The notes beneath the pieces were generated by a model. The model made no database searches. It had not been told where the DNA came from and worked only from the letters and a program-made list of their open reading frames with translations. A stretch of DNA of 64,000 nt, from NCBI GenBank assembly GCA_003164295.1, contig PLTA01000055.1, positions 18,502 to 82,501 of the forward strand, read 5' to 3'. This document shows, piece by piece, positions 27,737 to 37,194 of this stretch. The position numbers and the translations under genes were made by a program. The number at the start of each line of letters is the position of its first letter. Position 1 is the stretch's first letter. The DNA is from Candidatus Bathyarchaeota archaeon (GTDB lineage Archaea; Thermoproteota; Bathyarchaeia; Bathyarchaeales; Bathycorpusculaceae).

Positions 27737-28753
27737 ATGTCATCAAACACTAACCCGCTTGAAATCTTAAGTTACGATGATAAAGAAAAAATGTTTCTCG
27801 TAAAATCACCCAACGGTAACACAGTAAAGGTTCAAGATACCTTTGCAGAAATGTTTGGTCTTTGGGCAGGAAGAGTTCTAATTACCGCGCAAAACGAGAA
27901 ATGGGCGCTAATCGCTGCTAGCTTAACTACGGGTTTCGCTACAAGCGTAATTGAGGCAACAGCGGAAGCAGCAATCGAAAGACCTGTTCCGGCAGATCAG
28001 ACACCTGACAAACGTCCTGGTGTACTTATTCAAATTTATAATCGTGACCGATTTGAATTAAAGCATCAACTTATGCAACGTATAGGTCAATGTACTCTAA
28101 CTTGTCCAACAACCGCAGCCTTCAATGGTTTAGACAAAAGCAAACGAACTTTAGACGTTGGAAACAGCCTACGCTACTTTGGCGATGGCTTCCAGAAAAA
28201 AGCAATGTATGGAGGCAGAAAATGCTGGAAAATCCCAGTTATGGAAGGCAACTTCTATGTTGAAAACGGCTTCGGCGCGATGGAAGCAGTTGCGGGCGGC
28301 AACTTTATGATTTTTGCAAAAGACCAGCCATCAGGACTTTTAGCGGCTGAAGCAGCAGCAGATGCAATCCGCGCTAATGCTCTAGATGTAATTATGCAGT
28401 TTCCAGGAGGAGTTTGCCGTGCAGGAAGCAAAGCTGGCTCACTCAAATACAAATTGAAAGCTTCAACTAACCATCCATATTGCCCAACGCTTCGCACCCT
28501 TGTACCTGATAGCGTTGTTCCAGAAGGTGTGAATTGTGTTTATGAAATTGTCATGAACGGCTTAACATTAGACGCAGTTAAAAAAGGCATGAAAGAAGGT
28601 GTTACTGCAGCAGCAAGTGTAGCTGGTGTTGTAAAGATTTCATCTGGCAATTACGGTGGAAAACTGGGTCCATTCAAGGCTTATCTAAGAGAAGCTATTG
28701 GTGCTCCAGCTCCAGAACCAGCGGCAACACCTCCAGCAAAACCAAAAGCCTAG
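27737..28753 (+). CDS. ftr: Formylmethanofuran:tetrahydromethanopterin formyltransferase
   Basis: Transfers a formyl group between methanofuran and tetrahydromethanopterin in the archaeal C1 branch. Family segments are clear: VQDTFAEMFGLWAGRVLITA, RIGQCTLTCPTTAAF, LRYFGDGFQKK, AVAGGNFMIFAKDQPSG, CVYEIVMNGL and KISSGNYGGKLG. I use ATG 27737 with AAGGT upstream rather than TTG 27659. Even so there is an extra N-terminal strand-rich segment of about 35 residues and a Pro/Ala tail (APAPEPAATPPAKPKA), so the protein is longer than the usual about 297. It suggests a reductive acetyl-CoA or C1 pathway, not necessarily methanogenesis. Confidence 0.93.
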   Translation: MSSNTNPLEILSYDDKEKMFLVKSPNGNTVKVQDTFAEMFGLWAGRVLITAQNEKWALIAASLTTGFATSVIEATAEAAIERPVPADQTPDKRPGVLIQIYNRDRFELKHQLMQRIGQCTLTCPTTAAFNGLDKSKRTLDVGNSLRYFGDGFQKKAMYGGRKCWKIPVMEGNFYVENGFGAMEAVAGGNFMIFAKDQPSGLLAAEAAADAIRANALDVIMQFPGGVCRAGSKAGSLKYKLKASTNHPYCPTLRTLVPDSVVPEGVNCVYEIVMNGLTLDAVKKGMKEGVTAAASVAGVVKISSGNYGGKLGPFKAYLREAIGAPAPEPAATPPAKPKA

Positions 28754-28835
28754 CAACTTCCTTTTTTATGTCGCAACTTTTATTTGATTCGTTTTAACGT
28801 TAGTTATCCAACAAAGCGGTATTTAGTGAATTATA

Positions 28836-30107
28836 TTGAGCACAGCGAAAAAATCGTCTCTTGAACTATTCCGACTACGGAAAATGATCAATTCCCTAGC
28901 CAATAAAGAGGGCAGCCACACAGAACTTATCACAGTTTATGTTCCCCCGGGCAAACAAATCAGCGATGCGCTTAACCTTCTGCGAAACGAATATGGAACT
29001 GCCAGCAACATAAAATCAAACGTTACACGCAAAAACGTGTTAGACGCTATCATTAAAGCCCAGCAGAAACTTAAATTATTCAAAGACCCTGGCGAAAAAG
29101 GCATTGTAGTTTTTACAGGTGCCCTTCTTGCGGATGGAGCAGCTCCAGGCACCGAACGAATGGAAGCATACGTGATTGTTCCGCCGGAACCCATACGGAT
29201 TTTTCTTTATCGCTGTGATTCTCGTTTCCACACTGAACATCTGCAAGAAATGTTGCGTGAGAAAGAAAGTTATGGTATCTTGCTTGTCGATGCCAATAAC
29301 GCTTCCATTGCAATCCTTCAGGGCAAACGGCTTGAAATTGTTCGTCAAATGCATTCAGGTGTTACAGGTAAAACTAAAGCAGGTGGGCAATCAGCGCGTC
29401 GATATGAACGTTTACGAGATATGCAGCTTAACGAGTATTTTACCCGCGTTGGAGTCCATGCTAACGAAGCTTTTCTGCCACTTGACAATTTAAAAGGCAT
29501 AATTCTGGGTGGTCCTGGACCGACAAAATATGATTTTGAAAAGGGCGGTTATCTTAACTATCAATTAAAAGATAAAATTCTCGATGTAGTTGACACTGCA
29601 TACGTGGAGGAGCAAGGCGTTAAAGAAGTGATGGATAAAGCCCCAGAGATTATGAAGAAAGTACGCTATATTGAAGAGAAAGAAATTATGCAGAAATTCC
29701 TCTACGAAGTTGGCCATGACACAGGAATGATAACCTATGGTGAAGCCGAAGTCCGAAGGCTACTGCAGTTAGGAGCAGTTCGCTTGCTTATCATGTCTGA
29801 AAGTTTTGATTTGGTGCGAGTCATGGTTAAATGCAGTGCATGCGGCTACGAAGAGCAACACACCGTCAAAAGCCAAGACGAAGCAACGTTTGAGCAAAGC
29901 TTAGTTGGAAAACCATGCCCCAAATGCGCCGCGCCTTCGATGACTGCTGTTGAGAAAAAAGATGTTATAGACGACTTAGCTGAGCTGGCGGAAATGTCAA
30001 ACACCGATGTCGAGATTATTTCAACTGAAACCGAAGAGGGGCAGATGCTAAAAAATGCATTTGGCGGCATAGCAGCGTTGCTCCGGTTCAAACAACAACA
30101 GAGCTAA
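28836..30107 (+). CDS. prf1: Peptide chain release factor aRF1
   Basis: Recognises all three stop codons and triggers peptide release. The stop-recognition NIKS motif is in ASNIKSNVTRK near residue 50, and the GGQ loop in KTKAGGQSARRYERLR near residue 185. The C-terminal domain carries a CSACGYEE and CPKCAAP zinc-like pair. 423 residues, normal for archaea. TTG start. Intact. Confidence 0.95.
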   Translation: MSTAKKSSLELFRLRKMINSLANKEGSHTELITVYVPPGKQISDALNLLRNEYGTASNIKSNVTRKNVLDAIIKAQQKLKLFKDPGEKGIVVFTGALLADGAAPGTERMEAYVIVPPEPIRIFLYRCDSRFHTEHLQEMLREKESYGILLVDANNASIAILQGKRLEIVRQMHSGVTGKTKAGGQSARRYERLRDMQLNEYFTRVGVHANEAFLPLDNLKGIILGGPGPTKYDFEKGGYLNYQLKDKILDVVDTAYVEEQGVKEVMDKAPEIMKKVRYIEEKEIMQKFLYEVGHDTGMITYGEAEVRRLLQLGAVRLLIMSESFDLVRVMVKCSACGYEEQHTVKSQDEATFEQSLVGKPCPKCAAPSMTAVEKKDVIDDLAELAEMSNTDVEIISTETEEGQMLKNAFGGIAALLRFKQQQS

Positions 30108-30169
30108 GCTTGATGTAATGCAATCAAAAATTATTATTGATTCAGGTAAGAAATTCAGAACTTTTGGGG

Positions 30170-30195
30170 TAAGGTGTTGGGGGTTTGCCCCTCTC
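30170..30195. terminator. G-rich hairpin between convergent genes
   Basis: Between prf1 (+) and the DUF167 gene (-), GGGG at 30180-30183 pairs with CCCC at 30188-30191 across a TTTG loop, next to pyrimidine-rich DNA. Several nearby G runs could also form a quadruplex on the plus strand. Position fits transcription termination or a barrier between convergent genes; function is inferred. Confidence 0.35.
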
Positions 30196-30269
30196 CCTTT
30201 GAACTACATTTCTTTCCATCTTGCCCCAGCCTTGTTTTGCTTATAAAGGGTATTTCGATTTCTGATATA

Positions 30270-30551
30270 TCAATACTTATTTAGAAATAAAAGCTGCTTT
30301 GCCTGATTTTTAGTGATGCCAAAGGCAAGCAGATGCTTCTGCCTTGAGGTCGCACCCGTTACAAGTTCAACCTTAACGTGCAAAAGTCTGGAAAATTCTT
30401 TCAAAATTTCCTTGTTAACTTTGCCCTTTTCAGGCTCTTCGGTTGAGTAGACAATAATTTCGTCGTCATTAAGTTCTACTTTGAATTTGGGCGAGTTGGG
30501 TTTGACATAAATTTTGATTAATGTACCGTCTTTGGTTTCGCTGATGCTCAT
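30270..30551 (-). CDS. DUF167/YggU family protein
   Basis: A small conserved protein (about 93 residues) with the DUF167 pattern: IKIYVKPNSPKFKVEL, EPEKGKVNKEILKEFS and VELVTGATSRQKHLL. The function of the family is not established. I place the start at ATG 30551, which overlaps the topoisomerase stop in an ATGA junction; four extra upstream codons are possible. Translational coupling to topoisomerase IB is likely. Confidence 0.85.
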   Translation of the reverse strand: MSISETKDGTLIKIYVKPNSPKFKVELNDDEIIVYSTEEPEKGKVNKEILKEFSRLLHVKVELVTGATSRQKHLLAFGITKNQAKQLLFLNKY

Positions 30552-32197
30552 GCAGTTATGCACTCAGGTGCTTGTGATGCCTTGCCTTGTAGTGCCCAAC
30601 TAAATTTGTTGCGTAGCGTTGTGGGGTAGAATTTTTCGATGTCAAACTTGACTTTTTTAGCCCATTTTACATAAGCAGTCGGGTCAATGTATGACTTAAG
30701 TGATGTTCCAAGGTTGTATTCTTTGGTAAGCTTAGTTAGTTCTAAGTCAAGCTTAGCTCGCTTTATTCTTGTTTCCAACGTTTCGGTTTTTTTGCCAGCC
30801 GCCTTCTTCACCATAAGTTGTTGCTCAAGCGATTTGATGTTTTCTTCTTTTTTCTGCAGTCGTTGGTCAAAAGTTGGTGGAACTTTTCGTTTGTGATTAG
30901 CGACTTCTGCCACTTTGAAATTAGCCATTTTTGCGGCGTACATTTTGCAATAATCTGGGTCTTCTTTGGTTATTCCGCTTTTTTCAAGTTCTTCTCTGAC
31001 AGTTTTTGTGCATCTCCAGGTACGAAAAACCTTAGCGGTTAGCTTCGGCATTTTTTCGGAGAGAAAACGGGCTACCATTTTGGAGTCAACGCCTTCAAAG
31101 AGGTATTCTTTGCTTGTTTGGGCGTAGTGTTGTATGTTTCGTATGACTTCTGGAGGCGCTGGAATGTATTTTATCCATCTGACGCTGTCTTTGCCAAGAA
31201 AATCGAAGTGGATGATGTTGCCTTCTATTTTGATGTGTTCAGCTCGAAGAGTAATTGCACCTACTGTATCGGCTTCGTCGGGGTCTTTTTCGTCGCCGAC
31301 CCTCATGTTTGGCACCAAAATAAGCCACGCCACTGTTGCCGTTTTGCGCCTTAAATCTTCTTTATCATTCAGATTTCGCAGAATGTGCTGCTCTACTGTT
31401 TTAATTTGCTTGCCCAAAGTTTCGGCTTTTTGAAATTTTTCTTTTTCGCGATTCTGCTTAAGGAAAGCTGTGTCGCTGAACCAGACATACTTCTTTTTGC
31501 CTGTTAGCTTGTCGTCCCATTTAGCAACGTACATTTTTTCTGGCTCCCATTCCACGCCCTTCCATCTCCCATGTGGAACAGGTGCATCAGGCGGTAAGTT
31601 AAGAATAACGTCTTCTTCACTTGGGCCGTCTTTCCATTTTCCACGCTGCGGATGGTCCCCGCGTCCTGCAAAAAGACATGATGGCTCTGAGGTCCAGTTA
31701 GCTATCTCAAGCTTTTGCCCATCAAGTATCGCATAGCCATATTTTTCTTTAAATTCCATGCGTTTAACTTTGCGTTCGTCTGCTTGCTGCTTTTTTACTT
31801 CTTTGGTTAATGCATCTTTTTTGGCTTTTTCTGATTCAATGTAATTGGTGACTTGCGTGAAGTCGATTTCTTGATTTGTTGTTTGAGTGCCGTTGCTTAG
31901 GGTTGCCGCTGGATGGTCACTGCTGTTTAGGTATTTTGGGATGAAAGCATCTAAAAAGCTGGCTGAGGGATTCTCAGCTTTGATCTCATTTAGAAATTCA
32001 TGCATGAAATTATGCTTGAAAACTTGATCCGGCGGCGAAACAGTAGATAAGGTTTTTCTAACCCAAGCAACTGCCATCTGCTCGCTTTTAGGGGTGAGCT
32101 TTAGGGGTTGGCCGTCAATTTTGATGGTAAAGCCTTTGTAATCGTAAACTGGGACGAATATGCCGTTATGTTTTAAACTCTTCATAACATGCTTCAT
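30548..32197 (-). CDS. DNA topoisomerase IB
   Basis: A eukaryote-like type IB enzyme that relaxes supercoils through a 3'-phosphotyrosyl intermediate. Core segments include WEPEKMYVAKWDDKLTGKKK, LRVGDEKDPDEADTVGA style residues seen as VGDEKDPDEADTVGAITLR, FRTWRCTKTVREELEK and VAEVANHKRKVPPTF. The active-site Tyr is probably in GTSLKSYIDPTAYVKW near residue 515, after a coiled linker. 549 residues. In archaea this enzyme is mainly found in Thaumarchaeota and Bathyarchaeota, which helps place the organism. Confidence 0.93.
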   Translation of the reverse strand: MKHVMKSLKHNGIFVPVYDYKGFTIKIDGQPLKLTPKSEQMAVAWVRKTLSTVSPPDQVFKHNFMHEFLNEIKAENPSASFLDAFIPKYLNSSDHPAATLSNGTQTTNQEIDFTQVTNYIESEKAKKDALTKEVKKQQADERKVKRMEFKEKYGYAILDGQKLEIANWTSEPSCLFAGRGDHPQRGKWKDGPSEEDVILNLPPDAPVPHGRWKGVEWEPEKMYVAKWDDKLTGKKKYVWFSDTAFLKQNREKEKFQKAETLGKQIKTVEQHILRNLNDKEDLRRKTATVAWLILVPNMRVGDEKDPDEADTVGAITLRAEHIKIEGNIIHFDFLGKDSVRWIKYIPAPPEVIRNIQHYAQTSKEYLFEGVDSKMVARFLSEKMPKLTAKVFRTWRCTKTVREELEKSGITKEDPDYCKMYAAKMANFKVAEVANHKRKVPPTFDQRLQKKEENIKSLEQQLMVKKAAGKKTETLETRIKRAKLDLELTKLTKEYNLGTSLKSYIDPTAYVKWAKKVKFDIEKFYPTTLRNKFSWALQGKASQAPECITA

Positions 32198-32341
32198 TTC
32201 TTAACCCTCAATACTTCCGCAAGCGACTTTGTCTTGCCAATATCTGATTATACATGGTTTTTCTGCTTTTCGGTCTTAAAGCAACTAGTTTCCATAACCC
32301 TGCTTCGAAGCTTAAAAACATATGGCAGAAAACAGCGAAGT

Positions 32342-32785
32342 TTACTCGAAAAACAGCTTTTTCTGCTTTCTTGTTGCCCGATCAATCTGCAACTTCTTAT
32401 AAACTGCCTCAACATCTTTCCGTTCAACATAGCCTTTATGAGGTCGGAAACCACCCGAAAAACCGCCTGGAATATGCATTAGTTCATGAATTAAGGTGCG
32501 TTCTTTATCCTCAGGAGGCATTCTATCAAAAATTTCCGAAATAACTTCGATTGTGTAGGAAGCGGGCATGTTGAGGACTCCTTGCCAAATTTTTCCTAAA
32601 CCATGAATGCGGGCGATTGTGCGCCTTGCTTTGGAGCCTCTGCTTCTGACGCAGTAAACAAATTGCGGCACAACATGATAAAATTCGCATTCATCAGCTA
32701 GCTGGTCCACTTGTTTTTTGATTTCTGGGGCTTCAAAATATTTAATCGGCAACCCTTTCTCTCTCCCTGATGGCATTCTATACAT
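32342..32785 (-). CDS. Putative zinc metallopeptidase (HExxH)
   Basis: 147 residues with RTLIHELMHIPGG near residue 100, an HExxH zinc site, resembling the short metallopeptidase-like family also found in phages. A conserved-looking RGSKARRTIARIHGLGKIWQ precedes it. No signal peptide, so it is cytoplasmic. Lies between topoisomerase IB and the P-type ATPase on the same strand. The substrate is unknown. Confidence 0.75.
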   Translation of the reverse strand: MYRMPSGREKGLPIKYFEAPEIKKQVDQLADECEFYHVVPQFVYCVRSRGSKARRTIARIHGLGKIWQGVLNMPASYTIEVISEIFDRMPPEDKERTLIHELMHIPGGFSGGFRPHKGYVERKDVEAVYKKLQIDRATRKQKKLFFE

Positions 32786-32801
32786 ATGTTGGATTTAAAA
32801 G

Positions 32802-35408
32802 CTAAGTGCTTCTCTGCCATATTTTCTTTAATTCCATCCAGAACGTAGAAACAAAAGCTACGACAATTACTAAAACCCAATTTTGAAGGCTCAAGCCCGT
32901 AACTTGCAGGGCAGTCTGAGTAACCGGCGTTGAGGTGGCTACAAGCAAAGTTACAAACACAAGCAACGCCCAAAGAATCATAACCTTGTTTGAAAGTAAA
33001 CCTTCCTTAAACAACGGTTCTTGATCCGAACGGAAGTTAAGTGCCAAGAAGATGTGACCAAACATCCATGTTGCAAATGCCACCGTTCGAGCTAAAGGTA
33101 TGCTTTGTGTTGTATACCATGCAAAGAGGAATGTCGCGGTAACCGCTAAGAATAGGCTTAATGAACCCAAAAAGAGAGTTTTTAACGTGGGTTTGTTAAG
33201 GAATTTCTCTTTTGGATCGCTAGGCGGTTTATTCATTATCCCTGCTTCTGCTGGTTCAGCAACGAAAGTGGCTGACGCTGCCAAATCCATGAATAATTCT
33301 AACACTATAATTTGGATAGGAGAAAAAGGCAGAGGAATTCCTAGTAAGATCGGTACCAGGAAAATCGAAACCAAAGCAACTTTGCAAGCGAGGTAATAAC
33401 GCACCCCTTTGCGCAAGTTGCTATAGAGTTTGCGTCCTTCCTTAACTGCTGTCTCAATTGTGGCGAAATTATCATCCGTTAAAATCATGTCGGCCGTTTC
33501 TTTTGCGATATCGGTGCCACGGATGCCCATTGCAATGCCAATGTGAGCTTCTTTGAGGGCTGGAGCATCATTTATTCCATCGCCAGTAACTGCTACGATT
33601 TCGCCGTTTTCTTTTAAGAGATGGACTAGCCGCAGTTTATCCTCCGGAGTTACTCGTGCAAAAACGTAGGTGTTCTTCAAGGAAATCTTGAGCTCTTGGT
33701 CGGTCATTTTAGAAATTTCGATGCCTGTTAACACGTTGGTGCTGTTTATTCCAACTTGAGACGCAATTGCTTTGGCTGTTTCAGGGTGGTCTCCAGTAAT
33801 CATCATTACTTTTATGCCCGCTTCTTGGCAAGTTTGGATAGCTGCTTTAACTTTTTTTCTTGGCGGGTCAATAAAGCCTAAAATGCCTACGAGGACGATG
33901 TTGTTTTCAAGATTTTGCTCAATTGAATCAGCTCGTAATCTATGGTAGCCAAAACCAAGTAGGCGTTCACCAGACTGAGCCATTTGTTCCATGAATCTGG
34001 TGACTTCATTTCTTGTGGCATCATCAAGGGGCGCTTCTTCGCCTTTAGTTAAAATTTTTGTTGACTGAGCCAAGAGTTTCTCGGGTGCGCCACTGGTTAG
34101 GACAACTTTTGAATTGCCATATTGGTATATGTATGAGGCAAGTTTTCGTTTTACATCAAAGCTTAACTCGTCTTTTAGAACCCAGCCTTCTGTTGCTTTC
34201 TGAGTATCGATTCTATCTTGTCTTAAACGGTCAAGGATTGCTTGTGCCATCGGGTTACCTATAATAATAACGCTTACTGAATTTGCGACGGCGTCGCTTG
34301 CTAAAAACGATGTTTTCAACGCTGCTTTTTCATTTTCCTTAAAATCTTGGCTCCTGCGAACTGAGCCGTCAAAATATAGGTGTTCTAATCGCATTTTGTT
34401 TTCTGTTATTGTGCCTGTTTTATCTGTGGCTATGACTGTTACATTTCCAAGGGCTTCAGCTGCACGTAACCGTTTAACTATCGCGCCTTTTTTGGATAAT
34501 GCATAACTGCCAACGCCAAGAACCATGGTTATTATGATGGGCAGTTCTTCGGGGATGACAACAAAAGCCAAAGATAAACCGTAAAGCACGGCTTCTGCCG
34601 GACTTGGCTGCAGCCCTCTAACGTAACTCAACACTGGAATGAGAATGGCGAAGAAAAGCGCAATCCATACTAAAGTTTTGGAAAGCTGTTTCATTGCCAG
34701 CTGAAGGGTGGTTTTTGGTTCCTTTGCAGCTTTTGTTATACCTGCTACTCTTCCAAGTTCACTGTTAACTCCTGTTGCAGTTATGAGGGCTTTGGCTCTT
34801 CCACGTGTGATTACGGTTCCTGCAAACAGCATGTTTGTTTGTTCCGTGATTCGAGTTTCACTAGGCAAAGTTGCGGAGGCATCTTTTGGAACTGGAAATG
34901 ATTCTCCAGTAAGCGAGGACTCATCAATTTCTAACCCAAACGCCTCAAGTAAACGTGCATCTGCTGGGATTCTCTGGCCTGTCTTTAAAACTAAAATATC
35001 GCCTGGAACCAGAAGAGCAGTTTCAACTTCCCTAAGTTGGCCACCTCTTTGGACCATCGTAGTTGGCGGCGCCAGCTGCTTTAAAGAAGCTATTGAACGT
35101 TTGGCTCTATACTCATTCCATACCTCGGCTAAAACAAGAACTACAATTATCACAATTATTGTTATAGCATCTGTTAAGCTGCCTAAGATACTGTAGAGTA
35201 CACCTATGGCGATAAGCAGCAAAATCATAGGTTCAGTTATTTCCTCTCTCAAAATACCCAAAAACTGGATTTCTCTTGTTTGGACAAGAGTGTTTTTTCC
35301 GTACTTTTCGAGCCGATTTGCTGCCTCTTGATCTGTTAATCCTTTCTCTGGGTTAACGTTTAACTGTCGAATCAGTTCTTGCGGTTCTTTGGTATGCCAC
35401 TGGCTCAT
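32802..35408 (-). CDS. Cation-transporting P-type ATPase, P2A/Ca2+-like
   Basis: An 868-residue ion pump. All signature sites are seen: TGES (actuator), PEELP in TM4, the phosphorylated Asp in ATDKTGTITENK, the TGDHPETA loop and the hinge VTGDGINDAPALKEA. Four N-terminal and about six C-terminal membrane helices are visible. PEELP and the overall length fit calcium or related P2-type pumps; the exact ion is not settled. The gap between this gene and the next (35409-35737) is AT-rich and holds both promoters. Confidence 0.92.
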   Translation of the reverse strand: MSQWHTKEPQELIRQLNVNPEKGLTDQEAANRLEKYGKNTLVQTREIQFLGILREEITEPMILLLIAIGVLYSILGSLTDAITIIVIIVVLVLAEVWNEYRAKRSIASLKQLAPPTTMVQRGGQLREVETALLVPGDILVLKTGQRIPADARLLEAFGLEIDESSLTGESFPVPKDASATLPSETRITEQTNMLFAGTVITRGRAKALITATGVNSELGRVAGITKAAKEPKTTLQLAMKQLSKTLVWIALFFAILIPVLSYVRGLQPSPAEAVLYGLSLAFVVIPEELPIIITMVLGVGSYALSKKGAIVKRLRAAEALGNVTVIATDKTGTITENKMRLEHLYFDGSVRRSQDFKENEKAALKTSFLASDAVANSVSVIIIGNPMAQAILDRLRQDRIDTQKATEGWVLKDELSFDVKRKLASYIYQYGNSKVVLTSGAPEKLLAQSTKILTKGEEAPLDDATRNEVTRFMEQMAQSGERLLGFGYHRLRADSIEQNLENNIVLVGILGFIDPPRKKVKAAIQTCQEAGIKVMMITGDHPETAKAIASQVGINSTNVLTGIEISKMTDQELKISLKNTYVFARVTPEDKLRLVHLLKENGEIVAVTGDGINDAPALKEAHIGIAMGIRGTDIAKETADMILTDDNFATIETAVKEGRKLYSNLRKGVRYYLACKVALVSIFLVPILLGIPLPFSPIQIIVLELFMDLAASATFVAEPAEAGIMNKPPSDPKEKFLNKPTLKTLFLGSLSLFLAVTATFLFAWYTTQSIPLARTVAFATWMFGHIFLALNFRSDQEPLFKEGLLSNKVMILWALLVFVTLLVATSTPVTQTALQVTGLSLQNWVLVIVVAFVSTFWMELKKIWQRST

Positions 35409-35688
35409 TGCAGCACCATAATGCCTTCATCCAGGTTTGTAAAGTTGCGAAGGAAATTTGCCCTAAAAACATTGCGCAACCAATCGCTAACATTTTGGCA
35501 ATTGTCTTGATTTCCTATTTCATTATTTATGTACAGTGAAGGCTAAGCTTTCTGAAAAATAGAGATTAACTAAATAGAAACACAATTTAAAAGCTCAACT
35601 CTGTGTCAGTTGATTGTAATATCGAATTTTAAGCAATCGATAGGCACCTTTTTAGCTTTTGCAACCTATTTTTCTCCTATTATGCAAA

Positions 35689-35698
35689 ACTTTATAAC
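35689..35698 (+). promoter_or_regulatory. TATA box for the 35738 gene
   Basis: ACTTTATAAC lies about 40-50 bases upstream of the ATG at 35738, in a 330-base intergenic region shared with the divergent P-type ATPase gene. The implied leader is about 20-25 bases and contains AAGGTAG before the start. Sequence match only. Confidence 0.45.
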
Positions 35699-35737
35699 AT
35701 CGCCAAGCCCTTTGGTTTCTAAAAAGGTAGAATCAAG

Positions 35738-36661
35738 ATGAAATTCGGCACATACATGTTTGAAGGCAAAAAAGTTCCAGGCTTTGACTTTGACCTTTTC
35801 CGCGTTAAACCAGAAGTAGGCAGACGAATGCCACCAATCGCTGATATGTACAGTAACATAGCAATTTTCGGAGACAACGTGACAGCTCGCAATCACCCTG
35901 ACTGGATTTCACAATCAGACTTAGGTCCAGCATGGAGAACAAACGACAACTTTAACGTCAGATGGGACATTCTATGCGCAACTCAACCAGAACACCGTGC
36001 AGAACAACTAGACTACATGGAAGACGTGGCACGAAAAAGCCCAGGCATCTGGCTAAACAGCATCCACTTCGCAGACCACGGACACTGCGTATGCCCACGC
36101 TGCAAAGCACTACACGAAAAAAGCGGCTTAAGCTGGTACGAATGGAGACGAAAAGAAATCACTGAGTACATGGCGGCAACAAGCGAACGCGTACGTGACA
36201 GAGCAAAAAGCCAATTTGTTATAGGTGTACTTCCAGACCCAGTAACAAACTATGAACGCTTCGGCGTCAACTTCGACGACTTAGCACCACTCACTGATGA
36301 ATTCCTCGTTGTCATGTTCAGCAAAAACTATGCTACACCTTGGTATTGGGAAATGCTTACTCGCAACTTCAAGAAACTCTTCAAAGACGTAAAACTAAAC
36401 ATTGCACTATACGTTATCGGGCCCGGCGATGACCCAAGAGAAACACCAACTGCAAGTGAACTTTTGACTGTGTCAGTTCGTATGGCACGAGCAGGCGTAG
36501 ACGGACTTCTGTACTTAACAGACAAAGCAGCACAAATGGTAGAATTCCAGAAAGCAATGATCGCGCAAAAAGATGTTCGCGAACGACTCAAGAGCTACGG
36601 CGGCAAACAAGGTCAAGAAGTTCTCGACTTGGTCACAAGTTGGGAAAAGATCGTAGAATAA
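35738..36661 (+). CDS. Unknown TIM-barrel-like protein, probably well expressed
   Basis: 307 residues with no family I can name with confidence. The body alternates beta strands and helices like a barrel: GIWLNSIHFADHGHCVCPRC, FVIGVLPDPV, DEFLVVMFSKNYATPW, LNIALYVIGPGDDP and GVDGLLYLTD. A CxxC pair (CVCPRC) near residue 115 and many aromatic/acidic residues recall sugar-active barrels, which is weak. Codons strongly favour C- or A-ending forms compared with the neighbours, suggesting high expression. No signal peptide; cytoplasmic. Confidence 0.6.
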   Translation: MKFGTYMFEGKKVPGFDFDLFRVKPEVGRRMPPIADMYSNIAIFGDNVTARNHPDWISQSDLGPAWRTNDNFNVRWDILCATQPEHRAEQLDYMEDVARKSPGIWLNSIHFADHGHCVCPRCKALHEKSGLSWYEWRRKEITEYMAATSERVRDRAKSQFVIGVLPDPVTNYERFGVNFDDLAPLTDEFLVVMFSKNYATPWYWEMLTRNFKKLFKDVKLNIALYVIGPGDDPRETPTASELLTVSVRMARAGVDGLLYLTDKAAQMVEFQKAMIAQKDVRERLKSYGGKQGQEVLDLVTSWEKIVE

Positions 36662-36863
36662 GCCAAAAAAAAATACATTGCACGCATGAGTGGCTCAAAA
36701 CCACCAGGCTGCCCTTTTCTTTAATTCATAATCTTATCACTAATTGTTTTTCAAACAAGTTTTTTATAGTTTGTTTTGCTATCTTTTTTGATTTGAAAAG
36801 CTCTTGTTAGTTTATTAATAAAAGCATTTATGAGCTTGTTTTTATGTAATGAGCCTCCTAACT

Positions 36864-36913
36864 GTTCATTTTAGTTCATTAATGTTCATTCAAGTTTGTT
36901 TATGTGTTATGGC
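36864..36913 (+). repeat. Decamer tandem array 3
   Basis: GT recurs at exact 10-base steps at 36864, 36874, 36884, 36894 and 36904, with units GTTCATTTTA, GTTCATTAAT, GTTCATTCAA and GTTTGTTTAT. The first three share GTTCATT. No copy of the 15-bp leader of arrays 1 and 2 was found. The surrounding gap from 36662 to 37194 has no gene I can support; just after the upstream stop it carries a pyrimidine-rich terminator-like stretch near 36710-36722. Confidence 0.75.
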
Positions 36914-37194
36914 CTGTGAGTGTTCTTCTTCTATTGAAATCAGGCGCTTCCTCGCGTAATTGTATTAACTCATCCGAAACCAGACTTGAACAGATTTTGA
37001 AAAGTGCGGCGCGCTGTCTTTAGAAAAGGAGGCTAACCTAACAAGCTATAAAAAAGGAAAGATAAAATAGTTAATCTTGGTTCGGATACGCAGACTGCCA
37101 CTCCGAAAGCCGTCTTTTCTACTCCAAAAACTTTGATTTCATAGTAAAGTGCATGTAACCGATTCACATATAACACATTAACCTTTGAAAATGT

